From DYFC01 sp041658585 (GTDB lineage Bacteria > Nitrospirota > Thermodesulfovibrionia > Thermodesulfovibrionales > SM23-35), in contig JBAZZX010000020.1 of the NCBI GenBank assembly GCA_041658585.1, positions 1 through 48,094 on the forward strand: a stretch of 48,094 nucleotides of DNA, given 5' to 3'. Every line of letters starts with the position of its first letter. Position 1 is the stretch's first letter. The translations under genes were made by a program, and so were the position numbers. The notes beneath the pieces are model-generated. The model was given only the letters and a program-made list of their open reading frames with translations. It ran no database searches and was not told the DNA's origin. Below are positions 46,136 through 48,094 of the stretch, in pieces.

Positions 46136-47701
46136 TTATCCTAAAATGTTTTCGACTTCTTTCATGTCGACGTCCATGATATACGGAATGCCGGAGACGT
46201 CCTCCGCTTCACGGGTAAGTGACATTATGTCGTCTCTGTCTATATATTGCAGTGCAAATTTGCGGGTACCCGCCATTAATTGTCTCAGCCCTACAGCAAG
46301 CCTGTCATAATAGGTACAGATACCTATAGCTGCCGGAGGTATTTTCTTGAAATCTTTTCCATATTTTTCCTTAAGCTGTGCAGCGCCGTTGAAGGTGCGG
46401 AGCAGCGCTTCTTCATATTCCTTGCCTTTTCCGAAAGCCTCTTCTATCAGTTTCCCCTGTGTCTTCCCGACCATGCCTGCTGTCAGGGTTGAACGTCCCA
46501 TACATATCGCCTTAACAAAAGGCGCTCCCAATGCTAATGCCTTGAAAATCTGATCTTCAAGAGCAATGCCACCTGCCATGGCAACAGTCGGGATGAATTC
46601 ACCTTTCTCTTTCAGTCTCTTCAGGCATTTGTAGAGCAGGCATTCAAGATAAACCGTCGGGATCCCCCATTCATTCATCATACGCCACGGGCTCATGCCT
46701 GTTCCACCGCCCGCGCCGTCAACGGTCAGGAGGTCTATCTTCGCCATTGATGTGTACTTCACTGCGCGCGCCAGATCCACCGGCCTGTATGCGCCTGTTT
46801 TAAGGGTTACATATTTTGCGCCAATCTTTCTCACCCTCTTGACTTCTTTCATGAAGGATTCTTCATCCACCATACCAAGACGAGAATGCCTTTCGAATTC
46901 CGCAATGCCGCCGAGTTTATGCGCCTCCTGTACCCCTTTATTGTCGGGGTCAGGAAGGACAATATACCCTCTCTGTTTAAGCTGCAATGCCCTGTCAAGG
47001 GTCGGCAGCTTTACCTCGCCCCCGATACACTTTGCTCCCTGCCCCCACTTCAACTCAATCCCTTCAACACCGAGTTTCTCAACAGCATATTCGGCAACAC
47101 CGAGGCGGGTATCCTCGACATTCAACTGTACAAGCATTGTTCCGTAGCCGTCATACCAGTCTTTGTATGTCTTGACCCTTCTTGCGAGCTCCGGTGAATT
47201 CACGATTTTGCCATTCTTAATTTCAGCCTTCGGGTCCATTCCACAGACATTCTCACCACAGACAAGGATTGACCCGCTTATGGCTGCGCCGATGGCTGTC
47301 CCTTCCCAGTTCACCCTCGCTATTTCGGTTGAACCAAGGGCACCAGTGAAGAACGGAACTCTCATGGGAATTTTTGTTCCTTGACCGGTTATCTCTGTCT
47401 CAACACTAACTGAAGGGAATGTTGCCTTGTCAGGGTCAGCCTCACAACCTACAGCACCAACACATGTCCCATGAATATTGAAATGCGAAAAATCTACCGG
47501 ATAATCCTTTTCTGATCCTGAAATAACCTTTCCGAAAGGTTGAGGGTATATAACCTCCCTTCCCCGCAGGGCAGATCTTCCAACCTCGCAGTATCCCGGA
47601 CAGCCATCAACACAGTTGACGCACAATCCGGACATGGGTGAAGGCGATACCCTTGTTGTTGTTACAGTTGCAGCGCTTGCATTAGGTTTGCTTAGACTCA
47701 T
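46136..47701 (-). CDS. FMN-binding glutamate synthase-like protein (archaeal-type GltB core)
   Basis: The protein is 521 aa. It has the central/FMN domain of glutamate synthase (PF01645): VEGIELKWGQGAKCIGGEVK, LLTVDGAGGGTGMSPWRMMN and TVAMAGGIALEDQIFKALAL followed by GAPFVKAICMGRS. No glutaminase domain and no GltD-like part are present. The N-terminal segment has CVNCVDGCPGYCEVG, a possible FeS site. It makes glutamate from 2-oxoglutarate and ammonia or glutamine, if a partner amidotransferase exists, or another FMN reaction. It is the first gene behind a good promoter and ahead of ferredoxin, NuoE, NuoF and the FDH-like subunit. Confidence 0.88.
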   Translation of the reverse strand: MSLSKPNASAATVTTTRVSPSPMSGLCVNCVDGCPGYCEVGRSALRGREVIYPQPFGKVISGSEKDYPVDFSHFNIHGTCVGAVGCEADPDKATFPSVSVETEITGQGTKIPMRVPFFTGALGSTEIARVNWEGTAIGAAISGSILVCGENVCGMDPKAEIKNGKIVNSPELARRVKTYKDWYDGYGTMLVQLNVEDTRLGVAEYAVEKLGVEGIELKWGQGAKCIGGEVKLPTLDRALQLKQRGYIVLPDPDNKGVQEAHKLGGIAEFERHSRLGMVDEESFMKEVKRVRKIGAKYVTLKTGAYRPVDLARAVKYTSMAKIDLLTVDGAGGGTGMSPWRMMNEWGIPTVYLECLLYKCLKRLKEKGEFIPTVAMAGGIALEDQIFKALALGAPFVKAICMGRSTLTAGMVGKTQGKLIEEAFGKGKEYEEALLRTFNGAAQLKEKYGKDFKKIPPAAIGICTYYDRLAVGLRQLMAGTRKFALQYIDRDDIMSLTREAEDVSGIPYIMDVDMKEVENILG

Positions 47702-47924
47702 CTTTTTCTCTCCTCCTTTTCATTAAGTATTACTTGATATGAAACAGCCAATAAATTAAGTATTGCTAATCTGTCCGGGCAAAAAAAACCGGGTTAGCGT
47801 AACAGGGGAGACGGGCAGACAACACAAATCCTGACAGGTATTTTCTGAAGAACTGCTTAGATATTTCATATGGAATATCATTGTGATAAACTCGTAGGCA
47901 ATCGGTTGCCGACTGACATTTCAT

Positions 47925-47953
47925 AGTTTAGGCGGCGGTAAAATATTTGTCAA
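47925..47953 (-). promoter_or_regulatory. Sigma70-type promoter of the glutamate-synthase/NuoEF operon
   Basis: On the minus strand, TTGACA (47953-47948) and TAAACT (47930-47925) are separated by 17 bases. The leader to the ATG at 47701 is about 215 bases, long enough to hold a regulatory RNA. It contains CCCGG...CCGG pieces around an eight-T run near 47785, but no known riboswitch was recognised. Confidence 0.65.
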
Positions 47954-47967
47954 GAGAAATTTTAGGG

Positions 47968-48094
47968 TGTGTCAAGGCAAAATGAAAATGTCCGGTTTTC
48001 GGCAAAATGAAAATGTCCGGTTTTCACGCTGCAACCTCAATCAGCTTTTTGGGCTGATTTTGCCGTTTGTTAAACAGCTGACTATACGATTTTC
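47968..48094. mobile_element. End of an insertion sequence with tandem 25-bp end repeats, partial
   Basis: The 25-base unit GGCAAAATGAAAATGTCCGG(TTTTC) occurs twice in tandem at 47976-48000 and 48001-48025, beginning after TGTGTCAA. Tandem copies of GACATTTTCATTTTGCC at the end next to a transposase tail are typical of rve-type integrase elements (IS21/IS481-like). The element continues beyond the window. Confidence 0.6.
48024..48094 (-). CDS. C-terminal end of an IS transposase, partial
   Basis: The frame is open from the window edge to a TGA at 48024-48026. The last 22 residues read KSYSQLFNKRQNQPKKLIEV and AA, a basic tail like those of integrase-type transposases. The stop lies within the tandem end repeat. 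Too little is visible to name the family. Confidence 0.5.
   Translation of the reverse strand, partial: KSYSQLFNKRQNQPKKLIEVAA

Overview
This window looks like a chromosomal segment of an anaerobic, cytochrome-rich bacterium, most likely Nitrospirota (Thermodesulfovibrio-like) or a related sulfate-reducing lineage. That is inferred from gene content, not from a marker gene. The pointers are a 16-haem Hmc-type transmembrane redox complex with a TmcD-like Trp-rich protein, a bacterial NrpR-type (DUF128) regulator, an archaeal-type FMN glutamate synthase next to NuoE/NuoF and a formate-dehydrogenase-like protein, a RACo-type corrinoid activator, and many short palindromic repeats. From about 3.8 kb to the right edge almost every functional gene is on the minus strand. 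I found no rRNA or tRNA gene.

Layout. 0-3.3 kb: a Lys/Ala-rich protein with a desulforedoxin-like end, a RACo-like ASKHA protein and a yefM-yoeB toxin-antitoxin pair. 3.3-6.6 kb: repeats, then a glycosyltransferase group including a TPR/O-GlcNAc-transferase-like enzyme. 6.7-11.6 kb: two sensor kinases, the first starting with a helix-turn-helix captured from an IS630 transposase. 11.8-21.6 kb: a carbonic anhydrase fused to a DgkA-like membrane domain, a UPF0182 protein, a Ca2+/Mn2+-type P-ATPase, three small zinc-ribbon or membrane proteins, an SPFH protein and HtpX, with a yybP-ykoY (Mn2+) riboswitch plus terminator in front of htpX. 21.6-24.5 kb: a damaged region with a resB remnant cut by a miniature element, a Cys-rich secreted protein gene split by an insertion sequence with an 8-bp target duplication, and a cupin protein.

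24.8-32.1 kb: a seven-gene Hmc/Tmc-like electron-transfer operon, probably linking periplasmic cytochromes, the membrane and a cytoplasmic FeS/CCG subunit. 32.1-35.0 kb: miniature elements, then DUF134 regulator, NifX-like and CGGC proteins, and an IscA-like protein with hemB. 35.1-38.2 kb: a decayed region holding one I-E-type CRISPR repeat fused to a cas4 fragment, a duplicated 163-bp block, a second toxin-antitoxin pair and a Bro-N pseudogene. 38.2-40.6 kb: two regulators, NrpR-like and a KaiC-like/XRE/cupin protein. 40.8-47.7 kb: a probable operon, read from a good sigma70 promoter at 47.95 kb, of glutamate synthase-like protein, ferredoxin, NuoE, NuoF and a formate-dehydrogenase-like subunit whose Cys/Sec ligand position is Gly. 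The right edge enters another insertion sequence.

The most unusual points are the Mn2+ riboswitch on a membrane-proteolysis gene set, the GOGAT/NuoEF/ligand-less FDH-like module, the IS630-kinase chimera, the carbonic anhydrase-DgkA fusion, the KaiC-like regulator without a Walker A motif, and short palindromic insertions inside conserved enzymes.
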